DNA from: JAWLFY01 sp041685355
Lineage (GTDB): Bacteria > Planctomycetota > Planctomycetia > Pirellulales > Pirellulaceae
Direction of reading: 5' to 3'
DNA: 64,000 bases
Assembly: GCA_041685355.1 (NCBI GenBank)
Contig: JAWLFY010000009.1
Location: 4,813 to 68,812 of the forward strand
In this document: positions 45,601 through 53,573 of the stretch, in pieces
How the letters are laid out: every line of letters starts with the position of its first letter
Numbering within the stretch: the stretch's first letter is position 1
Notes under the pieces: model-generated
Database searches by the model: none
What the model was told of the DNA's origin: nothing
The model's input: the letters and a program-made list of their open reading frames with translations, nothing else
Program-made: the position numbers and the translations under genes

Positions 45601-46512
45601 TTAACCGGCTTCGGTTTCGGCGGTCTGTGGCTTTAACTCGTTGTAGTCGTAGCCCTCATCACGAGAAATGATGGCGGCGACCACGCCGAGCATCACGCCG
45701 TAAATCGCTTTCGAAACGACATCGGCACTCGTGAAGATAAAGGCGCGGGCGACGCCGGCTTCGGCGGCAAACCAGAACTGGGGAAGCGCGATCGCGACGG
45801 CGTATGCGGTCCAAGCGATGAGAAAAACCCCGAGGATCGCGCTCAACATCTTCGAAGCGGCCTCCGGCACAAGTTGCATCCCCTCCCGAATGGTCTTCCA
45901 GACGATCACAACAATCCAGATATAAAACGCCCAACCGAGCAAATACCAGATCCAAAAGGGGGCGGAAGAACTGCCTTCGACGACGGCCTTGCCATCGACC
46001 GTGACCCCACCGGTCTCGTAAAACTGTGCCATCCACGAGGTCCAGATCATGCCGAGCCCGGCGACAACGAATTGTGTCGCGTAACGGACCTTCTTCTTCG
46101 CGGCCAGCGGCAACACCACCAACATCTGTAGCAGCAGCACCGGCACGTCGATCGTCCAGTTCATGTACCGATAGCCGTTGGAGAACGCTTGGCCGTCACG
46201 CCGAAGGTATTCGCCCGCGTCCCCATCCAACACGAACGAGAAGTCCCAAGCGATCGACTGTCGCAGCAGGATGATCATCGCCGAAACCATGACCACGCCC
46301 GAAAGCACATTCGAAAGCCGATACCGCGGGGCGACCGTTTTGATCGTCGCGAGAAAGTAGACGAGCGCGGCGGCGAAAATGCCGACCCCGAGGGTCAGGA
46401 CATGACTGACCGCGGACCATTGCGTCACGGAGTAGGTAAAATAGTTTTCCATGTTGCCGAGATCAGGCGATGCCGATTCGGCTTGAGCAAGTACTGCTGT
46501 TAAAGATTGCAT
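45601..46512 (-). CDS. NDQ-type microbial rhodopsin, probable light-driven sodium pump
   Basis: 303 aa with seven transmembrane helices. Seen in helix C: RYMNWTIDVPVLLLQ, giving N118, D122 and Q129 with the i, i+4, i+11 spacing of the NDQ motif that defines sodium-pumping rhodopsins (KR2 N112/D116/Q123). Retinal Schiff-base Lys is K268 in SADVVSKAIYGVMLG, with counter-ion D264. KR2 equivalents also kept: H37 (H30), N68 (N61), R115 (R109), G276 (G263). Different from KR2: Q108 replaces D102, and the D-E loop has about 13 extra residues. GGAAGGA precedes the ATG at 46512; an upstream frame to 46569 is rejected. It forms an operon with blh. Expected to export Na+ in light. Confidence 0.93.
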   Translation of the reverse strand: MQSLTAVLAQAESASPDLGNMENYFTYSVTQWSAVSHVLTLGVGIFAAALVYFLATIKTVAPRYRLSNVLSGVVMVSAMIILLRQSIAWDFSFVLDGDAGEYLRRDGQAFSNGYRYMNWTIDVPVLLLQMLVVLPLAAKKKVRYATQFVVAGLGMIWTSWMAQFYETGGVTVDGKAVVEGSSSAPFWIWYLLGWAFYIWIVVIVWKTIREGMQLVPEAASKMLSAILGVFLIAWTAYAVAIALPQFWFAAEAGVARAFIFTSADVVSKAIYGVMLGVVAAIISRDEGYDYNELKPQTAETEAG

Positions 46513-46534
46513 GATTTCCTTCCGAGAGGGGTTC

Positions 46535-46572
46535 CCCGAACCAAAGTCACGTGCCCGAACCAAAGTCACGTG
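46535..46572. repeat. Two 19-bp direct repeats, each ending in palindromic CACGTG, in the rhodopsin leader
   Basis: Exact copies of cccgaaccaaagtcacgtg at 46535-46553 and 46554-46572, 23-60 nt upstream of the rhodopsin start. The spacing (19 bp, about two helical turns) and the palindrome make it a candidate operator, but short repeats are common here, so it may be a two-copy minisatellite. Confidence 0.75.
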
Positions 46573-46999
46573 TCCGCATTCCCCGTCCGGAGGTCGGCTC
46601 CACGACCCAAAATCGGTCGATTTCGGTCGGCGTCATTCGCCGGCAAAAATATCATGGCTCCCTCGGCGATGCGGTTAATCGGGATGGTAAGGCAGAGTCA
46701 ATAAGCTCCGGTTCTTGCGAGTGCGTCTTCGAGCCAGCGCCACCGAATAGGCGTTCACCCCGCATTCGCACGCGGTCCACGATCGATCCGGACGGATCAC
46801 GTCGACAACTTTTTTGGCTTCTCGGCTCACTTGCGATCGGGAAACACCACGGCGCCGGGGTCGGATAGACTTGGGGACTCCGGTCGAGTTTCAGCTCCGC
46901 CCGGAATCCTCACGCGGATCCACCCGGAGACGTCGGCGGTGAACTGAAAGTCACACCGAATCGTCCCGCGGCATCGCGAGCGCTCGCGCTCCTCCTCTC
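46573..46999. other. Divergent intergenic region between rhodopsin and the zinc-ribbon DUF1559-like gene
   Basis: About 430 nt with no supported gene; it should contain both promoters. A TTGACT hexamer is visible on the minus strand near 46693-46698, but no good -10 follows at 16-18 nt. Confidence 0.5.
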
Positions 47000-47992
47000 A
47001 TGTCACACCTTTTCACCTGTCCCCATTGCCAGACGCGGACGCTCGTCGAATGCCGCTACAGCGGTTGTTCGGGTCGATGCGTCACGTGCGGCCAGCCGAT
47101 CACGGTGCCCCCTTTCGCCGACGGCGACCGTGGCGGTGAGGCCGATTCGGCTACCAAGACGATTACCGAATCCGCCCCGCAGGGCCGTTCGCGGGGGCCG
47201 CAAGGTGAGTCCGATCGACGACTCCCGCGGTTCCTGTTCGGTCGGGCCGCCATCGCGGCGGTCGTCATCGTGATCACCCTCGGCATCTTGGTGGCGGGTG
47301 TCCGCTACGGTCGTGAGGCGATCGATCGCGTTCAGGAGGGGCGGATGCGGTCGCTCTCGATGCGAAACCTGGAAAAGATCGCGACGGCGATGCGAAACTA
47401 CGCCGCGGATCACGGGACATTCCCCCCGGCGATGACGCAAGACGCCTCGGGACGACCGCTTCATTCGTGGCGGGTGTTGATCTTGCCGTACTTGGATGAG
47501 GAGGCGCTGTACCGCCGTTTCGACTTGAGCGTCCCGTGGGACTCCCCGGAGAATACCGCGGCGGCGGCGGAGATGCCGAAAGTGTTTCGTCACCCGGACA
47601 TCGGCCGAGGCCAACGCCGGCTCGGGGCCGTCGGGATCGACGTGTCGTCGTACTACGTAATCCGTGGCCCCGACACGATGTTCCCGCCGGCAGGTCCCCG
47701 CCGGGAGACCGACGCGACCGACGGTGGCGACAAGACCCTGCTCGTCGTGGAAGGCACGCCGACCGGAGCGGTATCGTGGATCCAACCGATCGATCTGGAG
47801 TTCGATGCGCTGCGAGGGGCCGTCAACGCGGGCGGCGAGATCGCCGCCGGAGGGCTCACCGAGGGAGGCGTTGCGGTGGCGACGGTCGACGGCAAGGGCC
47901 GGTTCGTCCGCGAACGTCACTCCCACCGTACGTTTCGCGCGCTGGTCACGCCCGACGGCGGTGAACCGCTCGTCGACGACGTCTTCGATTGA
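47000..47992 (+). CDS. DUF1559-like protein with N-terminal zinc ribbon
   Basis: 330 aa. Seen: C7-PH-C10, C18, C23 and C27-VT-C30 in the first 31 residues (zinc-ribbon-like), a basic/acidic linker, one transmembrane helix (IAAVVIVITLGILVAGVRYG), then MRNLEKIATAMRNYAADHG and TFPPAMTQDASGRPLHSWRV, the core of DUF1559. The usual prepilin leader is replaced by the zinc ribbon, so the protein probably has a cytosolic metal-binding head and an external DUF1559 domain. Partner unknown. A tandem repeat starts at its stop. Confidence 0.8.
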   Translation: MSHLFTCPHCQTRTLVECRYSGCSGRCVTCGQPITVPPFADGDRGGEADSATKTITESAPQGRSRGPQGESDRRLPRFLFGRAAIAAVVIVITLGILVAGVRYGREAIDRVQEGRMRSLSMRNLEKIATAMRNYAADHGTFPPAMTQDASGRPLHSWRVLILPYLDEEALYRRFDLSVPWDSPENTAAAAEMPKVFRHPDIGRGQRRLGAVGIDVSSYYVIRGPDTMFPPAGPRRETDATDGGDKTLLVVEGTPTGAVSWIQPIDLEFDALRGAVNAGGEIAAGGLTEGGVAVATVDGKGRFVRERHSHRTFRALVTPDGGEPLVDDVFD

Positions 47993-48091
47993 CCCGACAC
48001 GCTCGATCGACCCGACACGTCCGATCGACCCGACACGTCCGATCGACCCGACGCGTCCGATCGACCCGACACGTCCGATTGACCCGACACC
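47986..48091. repeat. 18-bp tandem repeat, about six copies, starting across a stop codon
   Basis: Unit cgatcgacccgacacgtc. The first copy (47986-48003) contains the TGA of the zinc-ribbon gene (47990-47992); copies follow at 48004, 48022, 48040, 48058 and a partial at 48076. The array fills the gap between two convergent genes. Confidence 0.92.
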
Positions 48092-48100
48092 GCGGCCGGC

Positions 48101-51049
48101 TCACCAAGTGAACTCGATGCCGCCCGAGCCGACGTGCAACGCTTGGTACTCGTTGAACTGCAGGTCGTACCCGGCGAACAATCGACTTCCCGGGCCCGAC
48201 ATCAAGTTGACCCCGCCGCCGAGGTTCACCCAGTCGCGACCGAGATCGACGCCGCGGACGGTGTAACTACCTCCAAGATCCGCGAGACCTGCGTTAAACG
48301 ATTGCTCGGTGTCGAGAAATTCGTGCAACCACGCCGCGCGGAACTCGGGCGTCATCACGAGCCCCGCAGGACCGCGACGGGTCGTCGAAACGCGGCCCCC
48401 TAAAATCCCTCGCAGCGAGTGCGCGTCGATCCCGGAAACCGCCAGGTTGAGTAGCCCGCCGCCGGTCTCCCGGAATCCGTCCTGGCGAAGGTACAGGTAC
48501 TGCAGCGCCCCGTACGGTTGGAGGTTCCAACCTTGGTGGGCGACCGACAGCCCGCGTTCGAAGTAACCGTTGGCTTGCCATCCGTCGAACCATCCACGGG
48601 TCGAAGCTGACACGTTGCCGATCTCGATCGTCCGGCGGACGTCACCGTGGTCGTAACCGAGGCCGCCGTTGAGGAGGTAGTAACCGAAACCGTCAAACCC
48701 CGTCAGGTAGGTCCCAAAGTGGTAGTTTTCCAGGTCGGCCGATTCGTTGAGCCGTTCACCCCGGACGTTGCCCCACGCCAAGTTCGCCCAACCGCCGAGA
48801 CTGTGCCGTGCGTCGAGGTTTCGCTGCACCGCCATTTGCGTGCCCCCGACGCCGTAGTCGAACCCGTCGGCGTTCCCGTCGGCTTCGCCGCGACCGCCCA
48901 GACCGTACCCGGAGATCCAGCCGGTCATCTCGCTCGGGTTACATCGCCCGCCCCACGTCTCCGGTTCGCTCAGCTCGACACCGCGGAGGGTCCGGATCGG
49001 TCGGGCCCGACACGCGTCGGCGGGGACCATTTGGGCCCGCAAACGGTCGCTCAACTGAGACAGATAGTAAGTCGTGTGTTGAAAGTTCGCCGTCGGCAGG
49101 CTGCCGTACATCGCACCGCTGAGTCGGTCCAGCGAGCTTTGAACGTGTTGGTTCGTCATCGGCGTCATCTCGTCGATCAGCGTTTGCAATGACGGCGTCG
49201 GAGCGGTGCTGAACGCGTCGATGTGTCCGCCGACCGACCGCTGATTGAACGTCGCACCGACCGACGCGAAGTCGCTGGTGTTGGCGAGCAAACTGAACTG
49301 AACGTTGGCCGCGTTATGGATCAGGATCGCGTCGAAGAACGCCAGGTTGTCGGTGATCGAGTCGAACGTCCCGGTGACGCTGTCGGCGGTCAGGAACGTG
49401 TAGGTCGTCCCGCCGGTGTAAGTGCCCGACTCGGCCGCTACCGAGACGTTCCCGCCGTTGATCGTGACGTCACCGTTGACGTCGATTAGGTCGTTGTGGA
49501 CCCCCGGCGTGTTGCCCCCGTCGTTGATCTCGATCTCGGTCGTGCTCCCGGCGTTGAACGTCGTGTTGCCGTTGACGGTGAGCGTGCCGATCGAGTTGCC
49601 CGGGGCGAGGGTGCCGGAGAGGATCAGCTGCCCCGTGATCGCCCCGGCCCCGCCGAGGGTCCCGCCCGACTGCACCGTGAAGTCGGAGCTGATCCCGGAA
49701 TTGACGTACAGTTTCCCCCCTTCGACGGTGACCGAATCGAGCGACGCGTTGCTGCCGGAGAGGTTGAGCGATCCGTCACCCGATTTCAGCAGTCCGCCGC
49801 CGCCGAACAGGCTCGGGTCGAGCGTCACGTCTTCGTCGTTCGGGGAGGTCCAGGTCGGGGTGACGCCGGTCATCGCGAATAGCCCCGCCCCCTGGGCGTC
49901 GCCGTCGCTTCCGTCGTTGAAAAGTCCAATGCCGCCCGCTCCCGGGGTCACACTGTTGCTCGTGAAGGCGACGTTCTCGAATTCGATGACGCCCCCGTCG
50001 CGGACGAACACCGCACCGCCAAGGCCGTCGCCGCCGTCGCCTCCATCTCGGTATGCGCCCCCGTTCCCGCCGCCGAACCCGCCGGTTCCGCCTGTTTTTC
50101 CGAGGCCGCCGCCACCGCCACCCCCGCCAAATCCTCCCTCCCCGCCCTGCCCCTGTTCTCCACCTCCGCCCCCGCCGCCGAAATTACCGCCGCCTCCTCC
50201 GTTGCTCACGACACCGCCGCCGCCCCCACCGCCGAACCTCTGACCGTCCGCCCCAGGCGTCAAGTCCGGCCCTCCATCGCCCCCTTCGCCGCCACCCGCA
50301 CCCGCCGTCGAGCCACTGGCGTCACCGCCGTCTTGCGTGAGCCCGCCTCCGCCGCTCCCCGCGTCCGCGGCGACGCCCCCGTTGCCGTCGAATCCGCCAC
50401 CGCCCCCGCCCCCAGAGGACCCACCAGAACCCCCGTCACCGCCAAAGCCACCGCCGCCACCACCGCCGTACCCAAAAACGGGTGCGATTGTGCCTCCCTG
50501 TCCGCCCTTGGCACCGTTATCGGCGAGGCTGACGTCTCGCAGGGTGACGTTGCCGTTCTGATTAACGAACACCGCCCCGCCGGCGCCGAGTCCGCCACCG
50601 CCACCGCCGGCACCGTCCGCGGCGTCGCCGCCAGCACCTCCGGCGGCTTGCCCGTGGCGCAGCGTGATCCCCTGAACCGTCACCGTGCCCGAATCGACGA
50701 ACAAGATCCGGTGCTGGCTTTGTCCGCTGATCGACAGACCGGTCGCGCCGGGGCCGGTGATCGTCAAACTTCCGCCATTCAGCTGGACCATCGGTAACAT
50801 CGAATCGAGGTTCAACGTCCCGCTGAGTGCCCCGTCGAACGTGATCGTGTGCGATCCGGTCGGGTCGAGATTCGCTTGACCGATCGCCTCGCGAAGCGAC
50901 CCCGCGCCGCTGTCCGAAAGGTTCAACACCGTCAAGTCCGCGGCCGTCAGAGAAGATCCGCCTCCAAGAAACGCCGCGAACAAGGAAAGTCGCAGAACCG
51001 CACGACGCAAACGGCGGCGACGCGAAACGACGCGGGTGTGACGGATCAT
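48101..51049 (-). CDS. Autotransporter-type outer membrane beta-barrel protein with glycine-rich passenger
   Basis: 982 aa. Seen: basic leader and LRLSLFAAFLGGGSSLTAA signal; a pectin-lyase-like start (LTVLNLSDSGAGSLREAI); a ~220-residue segment (about 140-360) dominated by glycine; a beta-strand passenger with GTLAPGNSIGTLTVNG (autotransporter-associated repeat); and a C-terminal barrel of ~290 residues ending in FTW, the terminal aromatic needed for BAM insertion. ATG at 51049 follows AAGGA. Likely a surface adhesin or matrix protein; the Gly-rich block is unusual. Convergent with the zinc-ribbon gene. Confidence 0.88.
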   Translation of the reverse strand: MIRHTRVVSRRRRLRRAVLRLSLFAAFLGGGSSLTAADLTVLNLSDSGAGSLREAIGQANLDPTGSHTITFDGALSGTLNLDSMLPMVQLNGGSLTITGPGATGLSISGQSQHRILFVDSGTVTVQGITLRHGQAAGGAGGDAADGAGGGGGGLGAGGAVFVNQNGNVTLRDVSLADNGAKGGQGGTIAPVFGYGGGGGGGFGGDGGSGGSSGGGGGGGFDGNGGVAADAGSGGGGLTQDGGDASGSTAGAGGGEGGDGGPDLTPGADGQRFGGGGGGGVVSNGGGGGNFGGGGGGGEQGQGGEGGFGGGGGGGGLGKTGGTGGFGGGNGGAYRDGGDGGDGLGGAVFVRDGGVIEFENVAFTSNSVTPGAGGIGLFNDGSDGDAQGAGLFAMTGVTPTWTSPNDEDVTLDPSLFGGGGLLKSGDGSLNLSGSNASLDSVTVEGGKLYVNSGISSDFTVQSGGTLGGAGAITGQLILSGTLAPGNSIGTLTVNGNTTFNAGSTTEIEINDGGNTPGVHNDLIDVNGDVTINGGNVSVAAESGTYTGGTTYTFLTADSVTGTFDSITDNLAFFDAILIHNAANVQFSLLANTSDFASVGATFNQRSVGGHIDAFSTAPTPSLQTLIDEMTPMTNQHVQSSLDRLSGAMYGSLPTANFQHTTYYLSQLSDRLRAQMVPADACRARPIRTLRGVELSEPETWGGRCNPSEMTGWISGYGLGGRGEADGNADGFDYGVGGTQMAVQRNLDARHSLGGWANLAWGNVRGERLNESADLENYHFGTYLTGFDGFGYYLLNGGLGYDHGDVRRTIEIGNVSASTRGWFDGWQANGYFERGLSVAHQGWNLQPYGALQYLYLRQDGFRETGGGLLNLAVSGIDAHSLRGILGGRVSTTRRGPAGLVMTPEFRAAWLHEFLDTEQSFNAGLADLGGSYTVRGVDLGRDWVNLGGGVNLMSGPGSRLFAGYDLQFNEYQALHVGSGGIEFTW

Positions 51050-51262
51050 CAAGACGTCCTTGCCTGAAAAGCGTTCAGCCGTGGGCAACCACGCCCGACA
51101 TTGGATGCGAAACGCTGCCAACCGTTCGTTCATCGGACCTAACGGTCCGCTTCCATGACCGATCGACAAAGCCGCGGCATATTTGGCAAGGCTTACCTAT
51201 TCGAACGGGCCATGGACCGGTTGCTTCATCATGCCCGCCGGTTCGAACTCCACTCGATCGCA

Positions 51263-51281
51263 CCGATCGGGGCAGGATCGG
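51263..51281 (-). terminator. Short hairpin downstream of argG
   Basis: CCGATC (51263-51268) and GATCGG (51276-51281) form a 6-bp stem with a 7-nt loop, about 27 nt past the argG stop. No U-tract; weak support. Confidence 0.3.
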
Positions 51282-51307
51282 TATCGAGAGCCGCATCGAT
51301 GGCCAGC

Positions 51308-52522
51308 TCAGTAACCACGCGGACGGACGACGCCTTGAACGCGAGACGGCAACCCCGCGATGCGGAGGAACCCTTCGGCGTCGTCTTGGTTGTACGAGCC
51401 GCCCCCTTCCATCGTCGCGATTTCGGCGTCGTACAGGCTGTTCGGGCTGCTCCGCGACGCGACGACCACGTTCCCCTTGTAAAGCTGCAGCGTGACTTCG
51501 CCGGTCACCGGCCGCTGGGTCTCGCAGATGAACGCCATCAACGCGTCCATCTTCGGCGTGTACCAAAAACCGTAATAAACCATCTCGGCGACCTCGGGCG
51601 CGAGCCGGTCCCGAAGGTGCAGCAGGTCGCGGTCGACGGTCAGCTGTTCGACGTACATCATCGCGTCGTACAACACCGTCATCCCCGGGGCCTCGTAGAC
51701 GCCGCGGCTCTTCATCCCGACGAACCGGTTTTCGATGATGTCGATCCGCCCGACCCCGTTGCGGCCGGCGATGGTGTTGAGCTGCTGCACCATTTCCAGC
51801 GGTGAGACCGGGTCGCCATTAAGCCGGTTCGGGACGCCCGCCTCGATCCCGATCGTGACGGTCTCGGGCTTGTCCGGGGCGTCTTGCGGGCTGACCCCCA
51901 TCCCGAAATCGACCAGCTCGACCCCGTTCACGTCGAGCTCCTCGAGCTGGCCCGCCTCGTAGCTGATGTGGAGTACGTTCTCGTCGCTGCTGTACGGTTT
52001 CGCCGTCGATGCCTTGACCGGAATCCCTTTCTTGTCGCAGTAAGCGATCAGTTCGGTCCGTCCCGGGAACGCCTCTCGGAACGCCGGGATTCGCCACGGC
52101 GCGATCATCTCGATCGTCGGGTCGAGGGCCTCCGCGGCGAGCTGGAAGCGGCACTGGTCGTTCCCCTTCCCGGTGGCGCCGTGGGCGTACGCCGTCGCCC
52201 CGACTTCGCGGGCGACCTGCAAGCAGACCTTGCTGATCAGCGGCCGGGCGATCGAGGTCCCGAGTAAGTAAATTCCTTCGTACTTCGCCTGCCACGCGAG
52301 CACCGGGAAGGCGAAATCGCGACACAACTCTTCGCGGACGTCGACCAGTCGGGCCGACTTGGCCCCGCAGTCACGGGCCTTCTGCATCGTCGCCTCGCGG
52401 TCCTCGCACGGTTGGCCCAAGTCGACGTAAACCGCGTGCACCTCGTATCCTTGGTCCTGCAACCAGCCGAGGATCACGGAAGTGTCGAGTCCGCCCGAGT
52501 AGGCCAATACGCAGCTTTTCAT
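51308..52522 (-). CDS. argG: Argininosuccinate synthase
   Basis: Condenses citrulline and aspartate with ATP in arginine synthesis. Seen: N-terminal P-loop-like AYSGGLDTSVILGWL, HAVYVDLGQPCED, YAHGATGKGNDQCRF and PYSSDENVLHISYEAG in order. 404 aa fits the family. The ATG at 52522 gives the canonical N-terminus MKSCVLAYSGG; a TTG 18 nt upstream is also open. Confidence 0.97.
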   Translation of the reverse strand: MKSCVLAYSGGLDTSVILGWLQDQGYEVHAVYVDLGQPCEDREATMQKARDCGAKSARLVDVREELCRDFAFPVLAWQAKYEGIYLLGTSIARPLISKVCLQVAREVGATAYAHGATGKGNDQCRFQLAAEALDPTIEMIAPWRIPAFREAFPGRTELIAYCDKKGIPVKASTAKPYSSDENVLHISYEAGQLEELDVNGVELVDFGMGVSPQDAPDKPETVTIGIEAGVPNRLNGDPVSPLEMVQQLNTIAGRNGVGRIDIIENRFVGMKSRGVYEAPGMTVLYDAMMYVEQLTVDRDLLHLRDRLAPEVAEMVYYGFWYTPKMDALMAFICETQRPVTGEVTLQLYKGNVVVASRSSPNSLYDAEIATMEGGGSYNQDDAEGFLRIAGLPSRVQGVVRPRGY

Positions 52523-52664
52523 CGCGAGGGTGTCCGGCAAAGATTAAAAACGGATGAACTTCCGATCGTCAAAGCTCCGATTTGAGAATTGATCGGATCG
52601 GCTTGCAACCGCCCCTCGCGTGAACTCGACTGGTTAGCGGTCGATCCTTGCCGGAGTCAACGAA

Positions 52665-53567
52665 ATGCCCCCCTCCCCTGCCCTCCCCGACCTGCTGCGA
52701 CGCCTTTCCCAAGGCGAGCTGTCGGTCGATGAGACGCTTCGTCAGATCTCCGCGTCGGGGATCTCGCCAGGGAGTGTCACCGCGACCGCGGATCCCAACC
52801 CGCCCTATAGCGGAGGCGGATTCGCCGCCGATCCGGGTTTCGCCGCCCGCCAAGAGATTGAGGGGGCAACGGTCGATCTGGGGCGTCGGTCGCGGTGCGG
52901 GTTTAGCGAAGTGATCTATGGGGAAGGGAAACCGGCCGAGCTGATTACCGAGATCGTCCGGGCACAACTCGAGGCGGGCCAGACGTCGCTTGTCACCCGG
53001 ATCGATCCGACGGCGGCGACCCAGGTCCGTCGCTGTTTCCCCTTTCCGCACTCGCATCACCATCCGCTCTCGCACACGCTGCGGGTCGCGGGAAACCCGA
53101 TCGGCGGCCCGCAGCCGCTCCCGGACGACGAGCTCGCGAAGACGGTCCATGTCGCCGTCGTGACCGCCGGAAGCACCGACTTGCCGGTCGCCGAAGAGGC
53201 GATCGAGACGCTCGCGTGGATGGAAGTTCCGTTCCAGCGGTTCGATGATATCGGTGTCGCCGGCCCCCATCGCTTGCTGCACGCCGTTCCGCGACTCCGA
53301 CACGCCTCGGCCGTCGTCGTGATCGCCGGAATGGAAGGGGCGTTGGCCGCGGCGATCGCCGGGCACTTGGCCGTCCCGGTGTTCGCGGTCCCGACCAGCG
53401 TCGGCTACGGGGCGAACTTCGGCGGTCTGACACCGCTGCTCGGGATGCTCAACGCGTGTGCCGCGAATGTCGCGGTGGTGAACATCGACGCCGGATTCAA
53501 AGGGGCCTACTTGGCGGGTGTCGTCGCGGGCCAGTTGCAACGTCGACTCGACCAGCGGGACGCGTGA
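52665..53567 (+). CDS. larB: LarB, nickel-pincer nucleotide cofactor carboxylase
   Basis: 300 aa. Carboxylates and hydrolyses nicotinic acid adenine dinucleotide in synthesis of the nickel-pincer cofactor of lactate racemase-type enzymes. Seen: an N-terminal ~120-residue LarB-specific region, LGRRSRCGFSEVIYGEGKP, then the AIR-carboxylase-like domain with VVTAGSTDLPVAEEA and VPTSVGYGANFGG. No larA, larC or larE is in the window. The 5' end contains the dispersed CCCCTGCCCTCCCC motif. NAD(P)HX dehydratase starts 6 nt later. Confidence 0.9.
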   Translation: MPPSPALPDLLRRLSQGELSVDETLRQISASGISPGSVTATADPNPPYSGGGFAADPGFAARQEIEGATVDLGRRSRCGFSEVIYGEGKPAELITEIVRAQLEAGQTSLVTRIDPTAATQVRRCFPFPHSHHHPLSHTLRVAGNPIGGPQPLPDDELAKTVHVAVVTAGSTDLPVAEEAIETLAWMEVPFQRFDDIGVAGPHRLLHAVPRLRHASAVVVIAGMEGALAAAIAGHLAVPVFAVPTSVGYGANFGGLTPLLGMLNACAANVAVVNIDAGFKGAYLAGVVAGQLQRRLDQRDA

Positions 53568-53573
53568 GCAATC

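Noticed and set aside
45601..46512. Proton-pumping proteorhodopsin or xanthorhodopsin
   Set aside because: The helix C triplet is N-D-Q rather than D-T-E, which points to the sodium-pump class.
46551..46868. Short plus-strand ORF in the rhodopsin upstream region
   Set aside because: It begins inside the 19-bp repeat, has biased composition and no recognisable domain.
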